Shown: one piece after another, positions 17,974-26,979 of the stretch
Layout of the letters: each line of letters opens with the position of its first letter
Position numbering within the stretch: position 1 is the first letter of the stretch
Source of the DNA: Kumtagia yinganensis
Lineage (GTDB): Bacteria > Pseudomonadota > Alphaproteobacteria > Rhizobiales > Rhizobiaceae
Length of the DNA stretch: 64,000 nt
Direction: 5' to 3'
NCBI RefSeq assembly: GCF_040081985.1
Contig: NZ_JBEBMH010000026.1
Span: 1 to 64,000, forward strand
The notes under the pieces: model-generated
What the model saw: only the letters and a program-made list of their open reading frames with translations
Databases searched by the model: none
Told to the model about the DNA's origin: nothing
Translations under genes and position numbers: made by a program

Positions 17974-18762
17974 ACTGCGAACCTGTCCGGGACAGGATCG
18001 ACCAGACACCCGGTCTTTCATGGGGCAATATTTCAAGATTTCCCAAGCCGCCGACCGGGCCCAGTTGCTTCGAACTGAAACCGCTGGCGGCCATGAGCGG
18101 CGAACCACCCCAACTCCTGTACCCGACCGGCACTATAACGAATAAAGGAAAGACTGGCCACAAGATGATGGGATGAAAGAAATCGTCAGGTGAGCCCACT
18201 TCACCCGTCGGCATCGCCCGGCCGACGCGGCTAACTCCCGAAGGAGCCCTCACAGCCGCGCCGGCCAAGGCGGCAAGGGCAGGTTGGGGTATTGCCGCGC
18301 CATACTGTCTCACGAAAAGTTAGCCGCATACAGGACTAGTCCACTCATGCATTCGAGCTAATGCAGACGTGGTTGAGTGTTGATTCCGGTCGTCGCATTG
18401 GCCCTGGCATGATCCGTGCATCGGATCATGGTGCCGGCATCATCGCCGGCCCCGATGTACCAATTCGGGAATGAAGGTTCGCCGGGGACGGGGCAGGCAA
18501 GGGGGTCGGCCCCGGTGAGCTTTCCAAAAGGCAGGTGGCCGGACTCACATCAACCCGAGGCGATGATGTTGCCTGAGATCGCCAAGTGTTGTCGTCCACG
18601 TGAGCCCGGCCAGCTCCTGCGCTATTTGAGTCTTGGCCGCCGCGACAGTGATCAAAACGATCGCCCCCAGCCGCCCTGTCTTATGGTAAACAATTTATGA
18701 ACGCTATGGCGGTGCCGGCACGTCGTCGCCGGTGTCGGAACGCGACTACACGATCCCGAGTT
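17974..18762. other. Gene-poor stretch
   Basis: About 790 bp without a convincing gene on either strand; the open frames here are Arg/Pro-rich or lack start signals. It holds a perfect 9-bp inverted repeat, CATGATCCG (18408-18416) and CGGATCATG (18422-18430), around a 5-nt loop, with no T-run. No tRNA, repeat array or insertion sequence was recognised. Confidence 0.5.
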
Positions 18763-19149
18763 TCAAGCGCCGGAACCCACGGCTTGCGGTTGCGCCGTCA
18801 TGGGCGGCGCAGCGGTGGTTTTTTGAAACTCGCGCCCGGCATCGTTCAATTGCTTCAGCAAGTCCTTTTGGCGGGTCAATTCCTTCATGCGACGCTCGAC
18901 GCCACGGACGATTGCCGTCAGTTCGTCAACCCGCCTCCTGTTCGCCTCCGTCGATGCCTCGCTGTCCTGGCTTTCCAACAAAAATGCCGCGTCGGCGGTC
19001 GCTGACTCGTAACGGGCCCCCAGCCCCTTCCGCTCCAGGTCTATCTCGGCGATCATCTGATCGAGGAAGTTCTGAAGCCGGCCAAACCGGGCCTCATCCG
19101 TCTGATGGTCTCGCGCCGGGCTCCGCAGCCGAAACTTGAACATCGCCAT
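18763..19149 (-). CDS. Small coiled-coil hypothetical protein
   Basis: A 128-residue protein from the ATG at 19149 (a second ATG at 19143 is equally possible; the in-frame extension to 19206 is less likely). The middle is strongly charged and helical, with heptad-like stretches such as RRRVDELTAIVRGVERRMKE, suggesting a coiled coil over about residues 20-105. No signal peptide or membrane segment is evident. Similar small coiled-coil proteins are common in rhizobia without known function. The nearest genes are rmlD and rmlC, 265 bp upstream on the same strand, but it is probably a separate unit. Confidence 0.6.
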   Translation of the reverse strand: MAMFKFRLRSPARDHQTDEARFGRLQNFLDQMIAEIDLERKGLGARYESATADAAFLLESQDSEASTEANRRRVDELTAIVRGVERRMKELTRQKDLLKQLNDAGREFQKTTAAPPMTAQPQAVGSGA

Positions 19150-19413
19150 TGCCAATACGAACCAGGTCACCTGAGTATTTCTGTGCAACTTCCATGCTTC
19201 GCGCATGGGGACTTTGGGATCAGCTAAGTCTCTTAACCCGCGCCCGCCTGGATATCACGCGATCCGATTGGCCTTGGAGGTAATCAATTAAGCTTAATGG
19301 ACAGCCGCTGTTCGTATGACCTTCCCCGCCGTCCGGCGGTTTCGTGCGGCGCGCCCCTCCACAAGCCGGGCGGGCTTTGGGTATTTGACGGCACCCGCAC
19401 GCGGTTTCGTCGA

Positions 19414-20304
19414 TCACGCCCTTTCCTTGACGAAGCGCGCCACATGTAGGCGCCAATCGGGCAGGTCGAGGCCGAATGTGTCCTGGATCTTTCCAATTGC
19501 CAGCCGTGAATTCAGCGGCCGCCGCGCCGGCGTCGCATAGTCCGACGATGCAATAGGCAGGACGTCATCGGCGGCAAGTCTCAGCGACGCACCGTTTCGC
19601 ATCGCCTCGACGATCACATAGCGCGCGTATTGATGCCACGACGCTTCGCCGGCGGCGACCAGATTGTAGGTGCCGGACACATCTGCGAAGGCGGCTGGAT
19701 CGCTCTTGCGGCCAAACAGACAGAGACCCGTCACGTCGGCTATAAGCTCGGCGCTTGTCGGCGCGCCGACCTGGTCGCTGACCACACGAAGCTGGTCTTT
19801 CTCGCGTGCCAGCCGCAACATGGTCATGGGGAAGTTCGACCCGTTGCGCGCAAAGACCCAACTCGTCCGAAAAATCAGATGGATGCAGCCCGACTGGCGA
19901 ATGGCCTCCTCACCTGCCAGTTTGGTGCGACCGTAGGCGTTGATCGGATTCGGAGCGTCCGTTTCGATGTAGGGCGCATTCTTGCTTCCATCGAACACAT
20001 AGTCGGTCGAGTAATGAATGAGGCAGGCTGCGCTCAGCTTTGCCTCCTCGGCCATGACCTTCACGGAGGCGCAATTCACCAGCCAGGCCGTGTCCTCGGC
20101 GGACTCGGCGTTGTCCACCGCCGTGTAGGCGGCGGCGTTGACGATTATTCGCGGCCTGACCGACCGAACCAGGCGGCGTACGCTCTCGGGGTCCCACAGG
20201 TCAGCCTCGGCCCTCCCCACGGCCACGACTGGCCCGAGCGGAGCCAATGCGCGCTGCAGTTCCCAACCGACCTGGCCGTCCCGACCTAGGAGAAGTGTCG
20301 CCAT
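19414..20304 (-). CDS. rmlD: dTDP-4-dehydrorhamnose reductase RmlD
   Basis: A 296-residue short-chain dehydrogenase that performs the last step of dTDP-L-rhamnose synthesis, reducing dTDP-4-dehydro-L-rhamnose with NAD(P)H. The nucleotide-binding LLGRDGQVGWEL is at the N-terminus, followed by NAAAYTAVDNAES, the active-site region STDYVFDG and YGRTKLAGEEA with the Tyr-x3-Lys pair, and the C-terminal RPLNSRLA typical of RmlD. The ATG at 20304 has GAGG 8 nt upstream; the longer in-frame start at 20349 adds a non-conserved tail. It lies 50 nt downstream of rmlC in the same direction, so both are probably co-transcribed. Confidence 0.95.
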   Translation of the reverse strand: MATLLLGRDGQVGWELQRALAPLGPVVAVGRAEADLWDPESVRRLVRSVRPRIIVNAAAYTAVDNAESAEDTAWLVNCASVKVMAEEAKLSAACLIHYSTDYVFDGSKNAPYIETDAPNPINAYGRTKLAGEEAIRQSGCIHLIFRTSWVFARNGSNFPMTMLRLAREKDQLRVVSDQVGAPTSAELIADVTGLCLFGRKSDPAAFADVSGTYNLVAAGEASWHQYARYVIVEAMRNGASLRLAADDVLPIASSDYATPARRPLNSRLAIGKIQDTFGLDLPDWRLHVARFVKERA

Positions 20305-20354
20305 GCGAAGGGCCTCACGAGCGGCTCCAGGAGCGCGCCCTTTAATCATTGCAT

Positions 20355-20906
20355 CTAGTCGAAGATCTCAGCCGACCGCAGCGCAAGCCCGGCGGCGTCC
20401 CGTGCAGAGAGCTTGACCGCGGCGGGGTCCACCTTCCAGTCGATGTTGATCTCGGGATCGTTCCACAGGATGCTGCGTTCACTTTCGGGGTTGTAGTAGT
20501 CCGTCACCTTGTACAGAAACTCGGCGGTCTGCGACAAAGTGACGAAGCCATGCGCAAAGCCCGGGGGTACCCAGAGTTGCCGCCGGTTCTCCGCGGAGAG
20601 AACAGCCGAAACCCAGGCGCCGAACGTCGGCGACGAGCGTCGGATATCGACGGCGACATCCAGAACCTCGCCGGCGACCACCCGCACAAGCTTGCCCTGC
20701 ACATAGGGCGGGCGCTGGAAGTGGAGCCCTCTCAAGACGCCGAACTGGGACCGCGAGTGATTGTCCTGCACGAAACGGACCGGCTCGCCGATCGCTTCGT
20801 CGAACCTGCGCTGATTGAAACTCTCGAGAAAGAACCCCCTCCCGTCGCCGAAGACTTGGGGCTCAAGCTCGACGATCTCCGGTATGGCCAGCCTTCTGAC
20901 CTTCAT
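20355..20906 (-). CDS. rmlC: dTDP-4-dehydrorhamnose 3,5-epimerase RmlC
   Basis: A 183-residue cupin enzyme that epimerises C3 and C5 of dTDP-4-dehydro-6-deoxyglucose. Visible family marks are DGRGFFLESFN (about residues 21-31), QDNHSRS, the catalytic His in LRGLHFQ (about residue 62), VAVDIRRSSPTFG, WVPPGFAHGF and the Tyr in KVTDYYNPESE. The ATG at 20906 follows a GAGGATCA ribosome site, so the much longer open frame upstream is not part of the gene. The rmlA and rmlB genes for the first two steps are not in this window. Confidence 0.95.
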   Translation of the reverse strand: MKVRRLAIPEIVELEPQVFGDGRGFFLESFNQRRFDEAIGEPVRFVQDNHSRSQFGVLRGLHFQRPPYVQGKLVRVVAGEVLDVAVDIRRSSPTFGAWVSAVLSAENRRQLWVPPGFAHGFVTLSQTAEFLYKVTDYYNPESERSILWNDPEINIDWKVDPAAVKLSARDAAGLALRSAEIFD

Positions 20907-21026
20907 CTGATCCTCATCGCCAAAAACATTGCGGTCGACGGACGGATCGAAAGCCCGGTCGTCGCGGCAAACGAATGCCTGCCGCGCGGACCGCACTTTA
21001 ACCCGCGTCTGCTGCACCGATAGAGC

Positions 21027-21061
21027 AACGCTCCGCGACGGCCAAGCCACCGCGGAGCGTT
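21027..21061 (-). terminator. Hairpin downstream of the LuxR-type gene
   Basis: AACGCTCCGCG (21027-21037) and CGCGGAGCGTT (21051-21061) form a perfect 11-bp stem with a 13-nt loop, 20 nt after the stop of the minus-strand regulator gene and 120 nt before rmlC. The T-run that would complete an intrinsic terminator is weak, so it may act with Rho or only stabilise the mRNA end. Confidence 0.6.
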
Positions 21062-21081
21062 TCAGGATGATGAGATTCTTA

Positions 21082-21885
21082 TCAGCTCGTCGACCGACCG
21101 TTCGACGCGGAACTCGCATAGTCGACAGGGAAGAGGTCATTTATCTTGTAGGCCACTTCGGTCCGGTTGGTGGCCTTGACCTTCTTCATGATGTTGCGGA
21201 TGTGGACCTTCACGGTGCTCTCGCGCAGCTTCAGCTCATAGGCGATGATCTTGTTGGCCTTGCCCCTGCGAAGAGCCTCCACCACCTCGGCCTGCCTGGC
21301 TGTGAACATGCCAGCCATGGGCGGGGCGGCGGTCGCGCCGCTGTCGAGCATCTGACGCATCGAAAGCACGCTGCTGGCCGGCACGAAGATGCCGCCGGCG
21401 AGAGCGAGGCTGATAGCCTCGATGCAGACATCGATGCCGACGGATGACGGAATGTATCCGCGGGCGCCATATTCCAGGGCCTTGATGATCTGCGGAAGTT
21501 CGTCAGTATCGGCCAGAACGATAACGGGCGTCTTGTCGAATTCCGACGCGAGCTTCTTGATCGTCTCGCCAACCGCCGGATCGTTGAACCTCTTGCCGCC
21601 GACATTGAGGAGGATTGCGGCAAGCGGCGGATGAAGATCCTTCTCCCGCTTCCAGTCTTCGATCGATCCGAAGGCCAGGACTTCCATCTCGACCTTGTGC
21701 GCGATGATGCTCCGGGCGAGGCATTCCCTGTCGAGCGCGCGCGGGTCGACGATCACCAGCGAGCGGTACGACTTCGACAGCGAGCCGCCTTCGGCGTCGC
21801 CAAGCGGATCGGCCATGTCCTTCAAAGCCGAAGAGATGAGGCTGATCGGCGTCTTACTTCCATTTGTTGCGATTGCAGTGCTCAT
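21082..21885 (-). CDS. LuxR-type transcription regulator with degenerate receiver domain
   Basis: A 267-residue protein with an N-terminal CheY-like domain (about residues 40-165) and a C-terminal LuxR/NarL helix-turn-helix (about 200-258: TARQAEVVEALRRGKANKII, ESTVKVHIRNIMKK). In the receiver part the phospho-acceptor position reads AAILLNVGG, with Asn94 where Asp is normal, and the first acidic cluster is a single Asp47. Phosphorylation by a kinase is therefore unlikely. GGAG lies about 10 nt before the ATG at 21885. It is divergent from the Crp/Fnr gene and upstream of rmlCD, in a region rich in exopolysaccharide genes, so control of surface polysaccharide is likely but not shown. Confidence 0.85.
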   Translation of the reverse strand: MSTAIATNGSKTPISLISSALKDMADPLGDAEGGSLSKSYRSLVIVDPRALDRECLARSIIAHKVEMEVLAFGSIEDWKREKDLHPPLAAILLNVGGKRFNDPAVGETIKKLASEFDKTPVIVLADTDELPQIIKALEYGARGYIPSSVGIDVCIEAISLALAGGIFVPASSVLSMRQMLDSGATAAPPMAGMFTARQAEVVEALRRGKANKIIAYELKLRESTVKVHIRNIMKKVKATNRTEVAYKINDLFPVDYASSASNGRSTS

Positions 21886-22619
21886 TTCAACTCTACTCCC
21901 ACAGAGCGCGCACCAAACCATGCCTCTTGAGGAGACAGGATCATCATATCCGCGCTGCTACCCACCCAGTTGCAGCCAAGCCAATGCACAAATCCTACGG
22001 GGCCAGTCGATGTCACACGACCGGACGGATCAGGACCGAAGTCACCACTTAGCTCGCCGCGGCACTCGCCGCAGTCACCGGGAGTATACATACCCGAATC
22101 GTCCGGGCACTAATTTGGGTTAATTGTTTGTTAAGTTTCTGACCCGCTACGGCTTTTGATGTATTTCTTCGCCGCCTAATGTAAACGGCCTATCCGCGGT
22201 GGGCGGTGCCGGAAGGGCCTTTGTCCCCTGACTTTGATCTTGGCATACTCCTTCCGAGGCGCTTCCAGGTGAACACGCCTATTAAAAAAGCTGCTGTTTC
22301 CTGCTCAGCGAGCGATCGTTCACCTTCCAATGTTTGTTTCTCGGTGTGCGGTGCCTCATCGAAATCTGCGTCCTGCACCCCTTCGTTCCCGCCGAATTGA
22401 CTTTCACGCCAATATCAAGATGTACCGACGCCTCGGGGAATTTTGAGCAGGCAGGCAAAACACCACGGCCGCGGAGGCAAGGATAAAATACCCACAACCA
22501 AATTATCGCCTTATGGTTGCAGCTTTCCTGAGATGGCTTATTTTCAACTTTCGCCCTTTTTGTTGCGCCTACAATGCCATACTTATAATTGTGACAATGA
22601 ATTGGCACGCGGAGGGATT
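21886..22619. promoter_or_regulatory. Divergent regulatory region between two regulator genes
   Basis: About 730 bp, clearly more AT-rich than the surroundings, between the LuxR-type gene (minus) and the Crp/Fnr gene (plus). It includes TTTGGGTTAATTGTTTG near 22120 and several A/T tracts, and should hold promoters for both genes. No complete gene is supported. An open frame exists upstream of the Crp/Fnr start but its residues look unrelated to the family. Confidence 0.4.
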
Positions 22620-23357
22620 TTGTCAGGCGGTCCGTTTCAGCAGGACGACGCGTTTTCAAGAAGATTTGGCAGGTTTGCCCGATCGAAAGCTGACGAGGCA
22701 GTCCTCACGGATTTTCGAGGCGCCCGCCACGTGGTTGGCAAGCGCAAGGAACTTATCCAGGACGGCGAGGCCACGCTCGTAGCCTATATTCTGCACGAAG
22801 GCTGGATGTGCACCTACAAGCGGCTGCCGGACGGCGGGCGGCAGATCATAGACATCCGCCTGCCGGGCGACTTCATTGGTGTGACGAGTCTCTTCTCGGC
22901 TATCTCGGATCGCGACATCGAAACGTTGACGGACTGCGTGGTCTCCGAAGTGGACAAGGCGCAGCTCCTTTCCGGGATGCGGGCTTCGCCCATGCTCGGC
23001 GAAGCGGTGATGTGGAACATCGCCCGCGACGACGCCATCGCCGCCCAGCACCTCGCCAATCTTGGGCGGCGCAGCGCACTCGGCCGAATCGTCTATTTTC
23101 TGCTGGAACTCGGCGCCCGGCTTCACGATGCGGGAAAAGGCACCTCGACGTCCTATGACTGTCCGCTGTCGCAGCAACTGCTCGCCGACACGCTGGGCCT
23201 TACCAGCATCCACCTCAACCGGGTTCTGCGCAGTCTGCGCGAGCGGGAATGGCTGACACTCAACGGCGGCGTAGTCGAGTTCCTGAATCCCTCGGTGCTC
23301 CGGCAACTGGTCGGATTCGATCCCTCGTATCTGACGCATGTCTCCGAGGAATTTTAG
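22620..23357 (+). CDS. Crp/Fnr family transcription regulator
   Basis: A 245-residue regulator with a cyclic-nucleotide-binding-like beta domain (about residues 25-140; GWMCTYKRLPDGGRQIIDI, LPGDFIG) and a C-terminal winged helix-turn-helix (about 170-230; LSQQLLADTLGLTSIHLNRV). There are no four-cysteine iron-sulfur residues, so it is not an oxygen-sensing FNR; the effector is unknown. I place the start at the TTG at 22620 because GGAGGG lies 4 nt upstream and the protein then has the usual family length. An ATG at 22533 would add 29 atypical residues. It probably acts on nearby surface-polysaccharide or secretion genes. Confidence 0.82.
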   Translation: MSGGPFQQDDAFSRRFGRFARSKADEAVLTDFRGARHVVGKRKELIQDGEATLVAYILHEGWMCTYKRLPDGGRQIIDIRLPGDFIGVTSLFSAISDRDIETLTDCVVSEVDKAQLLSGMRASPMLGEAVMWNIARDDAIAAQHLANLGRRSALGRIVYFLLELGARLHDAGKGTSTSYDCPLSQQLLADTLGLTSIHLNRVLRSLREREWLTLNGGVVEFLNPSVLRQLVGFDPSYLTHVSEEF

Positions 23358-23401
23358 CCGGCATTCATCCGGCCCGGAGTCTGTTCGACCTTTTTCGAGG
23401 C

Positions 23402-24808
23402 TCAGGGCTCGCGGATACTTTCGTCGAGACCGCGGATCAACGGATAGAGGAAATAGGAGATGACCGTTCGCCGGCCGACCTTGATTTCGGCCGATACGGT
23501 CATGCCGGGCAGGAGCCGGACCGGCTCGCCATTAACTTCCAATTGCTTGTCGCCCAGGAGGACGCGCGCCTTGAAGAAGGGGGCGCGGGGACCGGCTGAT
23601 TGCTCCTGCGGATCGGCGGCGAACGCGTCGCGGCTGATCGTGTGAACGGTGCCGGAGGCGGTGCCGAATTTCTGGAACGGATAGGCGTCAAGCTTGATCC
23701 GCGCCTCATCGGCCACTTCGATCCGGCCGATGTCCTGCGTGGTGATCGACACCTCCGCCTCGAGCGGCACGTTCAACGGCACCAGGGTCACGATCGGCTC
23801 CGCCTCCCGCACGACCGAGCCTATCGAGCGCTGGGCGAGATCGAGCACCACGGCGTCCGAGGGCGCCGTCAGGGCAACCATGTCGCGTCGCAACTCCATC
23901 TTCTTCAGCTCATCGCTGACCGTGCTGCGCTGGCTTTTCAGGTCGACGAGTTGCTCCACCGTCACGCGGCGAAAATCGTCGATGAACGCCTGGCGCTCGG
24001 CCTGAAGCTTGGCAAGCATGTGCCGGGCGGCCGTTTCAGTGCCGCGCAACTGGGCGAGCGTCGATTCCACATCGAGCCGCGCGTCACGCGAGCCGAGCAG
24101 GTTGAGCAGAGAACCGGTCTCCTTCTTGTACAAGACCTCGCGCGCCTGCTCGATCTGGATAAGACCGTCGCGCCGGCTGGCTAGGATCGCCTCCTGATCC
24201 TTGCTGGTGGCGATTGCCGCTTCCTGGCCGGCGATCTGCTGGTCGAAATTCTTCAACTGGGAAAGATGGAAAGCCCGCCGCTGGACGAACATCATCTCCT
24301 GCAGCCGCTCGTCCGGCGAATTTCCCGCGATCGCCGCGTAATCGACATCGTCGATCTCAGCTTCCAGCCGCTTGACCTGCGCATCCAAGGCGGCGAATTT
24401 TGCGCGCTGCTGATCGACATCGGATTGGCTGAACGTCGCGTCGAGCGTGGCAAGGGTCTGGCCGGCGCGCACGACGTCGCCGGTCTTCACCTCGATCGAA
24501 CGAATGATCGACGTTTCGAGCGGCTGCACGATGATGGTCGGCTCGATGGTCACCAATTTGCCGGGAGCGACCACGACTTCGTCGATCGACGAAAGCGACG
24601 CCCAGAGCACCGCCGCGCCGATCAGGGCAGTCACTCCGTACAGCGCCAACCGTGCCGTCTTAGGCGGGACACGCTCTTCGAGTTCGACGGCGTCCGGCTG
24701 AAACTCGGCGATGATCGGCGACAATTCCCGAAGCGGGACGACCTTTGCCGCGGACGATTCTACCGCGACAGGCCGCTTTTCGACCGCCCGGGCTGGTTGG
24801 GTGCTCAT
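23402..24808 (-). CDS. Type I secretion membrane-fusion protein, HlyD family
   Basis: A 468-residue adaptor that bridges the inner-membrane ABC transporter and an outer-membrane channel. A cytoplasmic N-terminus is followed by one transmembrane helix (about residues 55-78), a lipoyl/barrel-sandwich half (VVVAPGKLV, GDVVRAGQTLATLD), a long helical coiled-coil section (about 130-300), the second lipoyl half (LTAPSDAVVLDLA) and a beta-barrel tail ending GMTVSAEIKVGRRTVISYFLYPL, typical of the family. Its ATG at 24808 overlaps the transporter stop by 4 nt. It is the last gene of the operon that also encodes the giant RTX protein, its likely cargo. Confidence 0.95.
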   Translation of the reverse strand: MSTQPARAVEKRPVAVESSAAKVVPLRELSPIIAEFQPDAVELEERVPPKTARLALYGVTALIGAAVLWASLSSIDEVVVAPGKLVTIEPTIIVQPLETSIIRSIEVKTGDVVRAGQTLATLDATFSQSDVDQQRAKFAALDAQVKRLEAEIDDVDYAAIAGNSPDERLQEMMFVQRRAFHLSQLKNFDQQIAGQEAAIATSKDQEAILASRRDGLIQIEQAREVLYKKETGSLLNLLGSRDARLDVESTLAQLRGTETAARHMLAKLQAERQAFIDDFRRVTVEQLVDLKSQRSTVSDELKKMELRRDMVALTAPSDAVVLDLAQRSIGSVVREAEPIVTLVPLNVPLEAEVSITTQDIGRIEVADEARIKLDAYPFQKFGTASGTVHTISRDAFAADPQEQSAGPRAPFFKARVLLGDKQLEVNGEPVRLLPGMTVSAEIKVGRRTVISYFLYPLIRGLDESIREP

Positions 24809-26949
24809 GCTGCGTGCCTGTTCTGCTGGGTCCACAGATGACGGTAGGTCATGCAGCGGGATAGCAACTGATCGTGGCGACCGGCGTCGGCTATCTTGCC
24901 ACGTTCGACCACCAGGATGGCGTCCGCATCGACCAGCGTCGAAAGCCGGTGCGAAACGATGATGACGGTGCGCTCCTTGGCAATCTGCGACAGGTTCTGG
25001 CGAATGATTGCCTCGCTGTCGGGGTCGAGCGCGCTGGTAGCCTCGTCGAAGATCAGGATGCGCGGATTGGTGATCAGCGCCCGGGCGATGGCGAGGCGCT
25101 GCTTCTGCCCGCCGGACAGGTTGGCGCCGTTTTCCTCCAGCATCGTTTCATAACCACGCGGCAAACGCTCGATGAATTCCTCGGCACCGGCCATGCGCGC
25201 CGCGGCGGCTACTTCCTCGATGCTCGCATCCGGTTTGGCTGCCGTGATGTTCTCCCGCACCGTTCCACGGAAAAGAAAGCTATCCTGCAGGACCACGCCG
25301 ATGCTCTTGCGCAGATGAACGAGATCGATTTCGCGGCTGTCGTAGCCGTCCATGCGCACCAGCCCATCCTGGACCGGATAAAGCCCCTGGATCAGGCGGG
25401 TGACCGTGGTCTTGCCCGATCCGCTTTTCCCGACAATTCCAAAGACCGCTCCCGCCGGCACGGTGAAGGAAATGTCGTCAAGCGCCGGCGCGCCATCCGG
25501 ACCATAACGGAACGAGACCTTGTCGAACTCGATCCGGCCGGTCAGTTCCGGCCGCAGGCCCCTGCCGCGGCCCTGCTGCTCGGCCCGCTGGTTCATGACC
25601 TCGCCGAGCATCCGGACGGACAAGGCGACTTCCTGATATTCGTGGATCATGGTCACGATCTGGACGAGAGGCCCCGAGACCCGGCCCGCCAGCATGTTGA
25701 AGGCGACCAGCGCGCCGATGGTCATCGCGCCGCTGAAAACGTCCAGCGCACCGAGACCGATGATGGCGACGCTCATGAGCTTCTCGAGCAGGCCGGTCAG
25801 CGATTGGGCGAAGGTCGAGATCTTGTCGACGCGAAAGCGCACCGAAATCGACTGTGCCGAACTGTCGTCCCACACTTTGCGCTGACGCGGCTCCAGCGCC
25901 AGCGACTTGACTGTCCGCATTCCATGGACCGTCTCGACGAGCAAGGCCTGCCGTTCGCCCTCCGCCTTGTAGAGCGCCTGAAGCCGCCTCTGGAAAGGCC
26001 CCACCAACACCATCACGACAAGGCCGACAAGGGCTGCGAAACCCAGGACGACCAGCGTCAGCTTGACACTGTAGAGCAAAAGGATCGGCACGAAGACCAG
26101 AAGGGAAAGGCCGTCCAGCAGGGTCAGGAAGAGCCGTCCGGTCAGGAATTCCCGGATGCGGCCGGTCTGCTGCATATGCTTCACCAGCACGCCGGCCGAC
26201 GCATGTTCGAAAAGCGAGATGGGAAGGTTGAGGAGATGCCCGAACGTTTTTGTGGCGACCCTGATGTCGATCCTGTTCGTCGCATACAACAGCAAATAAC
26301 GTCTCAGGAAACTAAACGTCGCGTCGAAGACGATCGCGATGGCGATGCCGACCGTCAGAACGGCCAAGGTCGCGTAGCTCTGGTGCACCAGCACCTTGTC
26401 GATGACGAGCTGGAAGAAGATCGGCGTGGTCAGTCCCAGAGCGTAGAGCACGAACGCCGCCAGGGCGACATCGCCGAAAAGCCGCCGCTGCCGTACCAGT
26501 TCGGGCACGAACCAGCGGAAGCCGAAAGGCTGGTTGTCGTCCGAGAGACGATAGTTGCGTTTCAGCAGGACAACCGATCCGCTCCAGTTCCTAGTGAACT
26601 GCTGCTCCGTCACAAGCAGCACTTCCGGCCGTTCGGCCAGCGGGTCGAGAACCCTCACGACCTCCTGCTCGCCGCTGACCACGGCGCTGGCGATCACCAC
26701 CCAGTTGCCGTTCTCCAGTTCGGCAAGCACCGGATAAGCGTCACCAAGCTGAAAGAGCGCACGCCAAGTCATTCTCGCCTGGCGAGCGCGCAATCCGGCG
26801 TCCTTGGCCATCCGGATGAGTTTGCGGGTTTCGACCCGCTGCTCGCCCACCGAATAGTCATGGACGAGGCGCTCCGGCGAAAGGTCGACGCCATGATGGC
26901 GTGCGACCAGGGCCAGGCATTGCAGATTGGTGTGCGAGCCAGTTTCCAT
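24805..26949 (-). CDS. Type I secretion ABC transporter with inactive C39-like domain
   Basis: A 714-residue HlyB-like exporter. The N-terminal 130 residues form a C39-like domain in which the position of the catalytic Cys is not Cys (SHTNLQCLALVARHHG aligns with the Cys-less HlyB domain) and the His position reads NWVVI. It should therefore bind but not cleave cargo. Six transmembrane helices follow (about 150-430), then the ATPase with VGKSGSGKTTVTRL (Walker A), LSGGQKQRLAIARAL (signature) and ILIFDEATSALD (Walker B). The ATG at 26949 gives the family-typical N-terminus. Upstream, the 108-residue gene ends 30 nt away; downstream, hlyD overlaps by 4 nt. Confidence 0.95.
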   Translation of the reverse strand: METGSHTNLQCLALVARHHGVDLSPERLVHDYSVGEQRVETRKLIRMAKDAGLRARQARMTWRALFQLGDAYPVLAELENGNWVVIASAVVSGEQEVVRVLDPLAERPEVLLVTEQQFTRNWSGSVVLLKRNYRLSDDNQPFGFRWFVPELVRQRRLFGDVALAAFVLYALGLTTPIFFQLVIDKVLVHQSYATLAVLTVGIAIAIVFDATFSFLRRYLLLYATNRIDIRVATKTFGHLLNLPISLFEHASAGVLVKHMQQTGRIREFLTGRLFLTLLDGLSLLVFVPILLLYSVKLTLVVLGFAALVGLVVMVLVGPFQRRLQALYKAEGERQALLVETVHGMRTVKSLALEPRQRKVWDDSSAQSISVRFRVDKISTFAQSLTGLLEKLMSVAIIGLGALDVFSGAMTIGALVAFNMLAGRVSGPLVQIVTMIHEYQEVALSVRMLGEVMNQRAEQQGRGRGLRPELTGRIEFDKVSFRYGPDGAPALDDISFTVPAGAVFGIVGKSGSGKTTVTRLIQGLYPVQDGLVRMDGYDSREIDLVHLRKSIGVVLQDSFLFRGTVRENITAAKPDASIEEVAAAARMAGAEEFIERLPRGYETMLEENGANLSGGQKQRLAIARALITNPRILIFDEATSALDPDSEAIIRQNLSQIAKERTVIIVSHRLSTLVDADAILVVERGKIADAGRHDQLLSRCMTYRHLWTQQNRHAA

Positions 26950-26979
26950 TTTTCGCGCCCGACCGGCCTGTCGGCCCAA

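Noticed and set aside
17957..18313. 118-residue minus-strand open frame
   Set aside because: It overlaps the better supported 67-residue frame, has no ribosome site and shows no recognisable domain.
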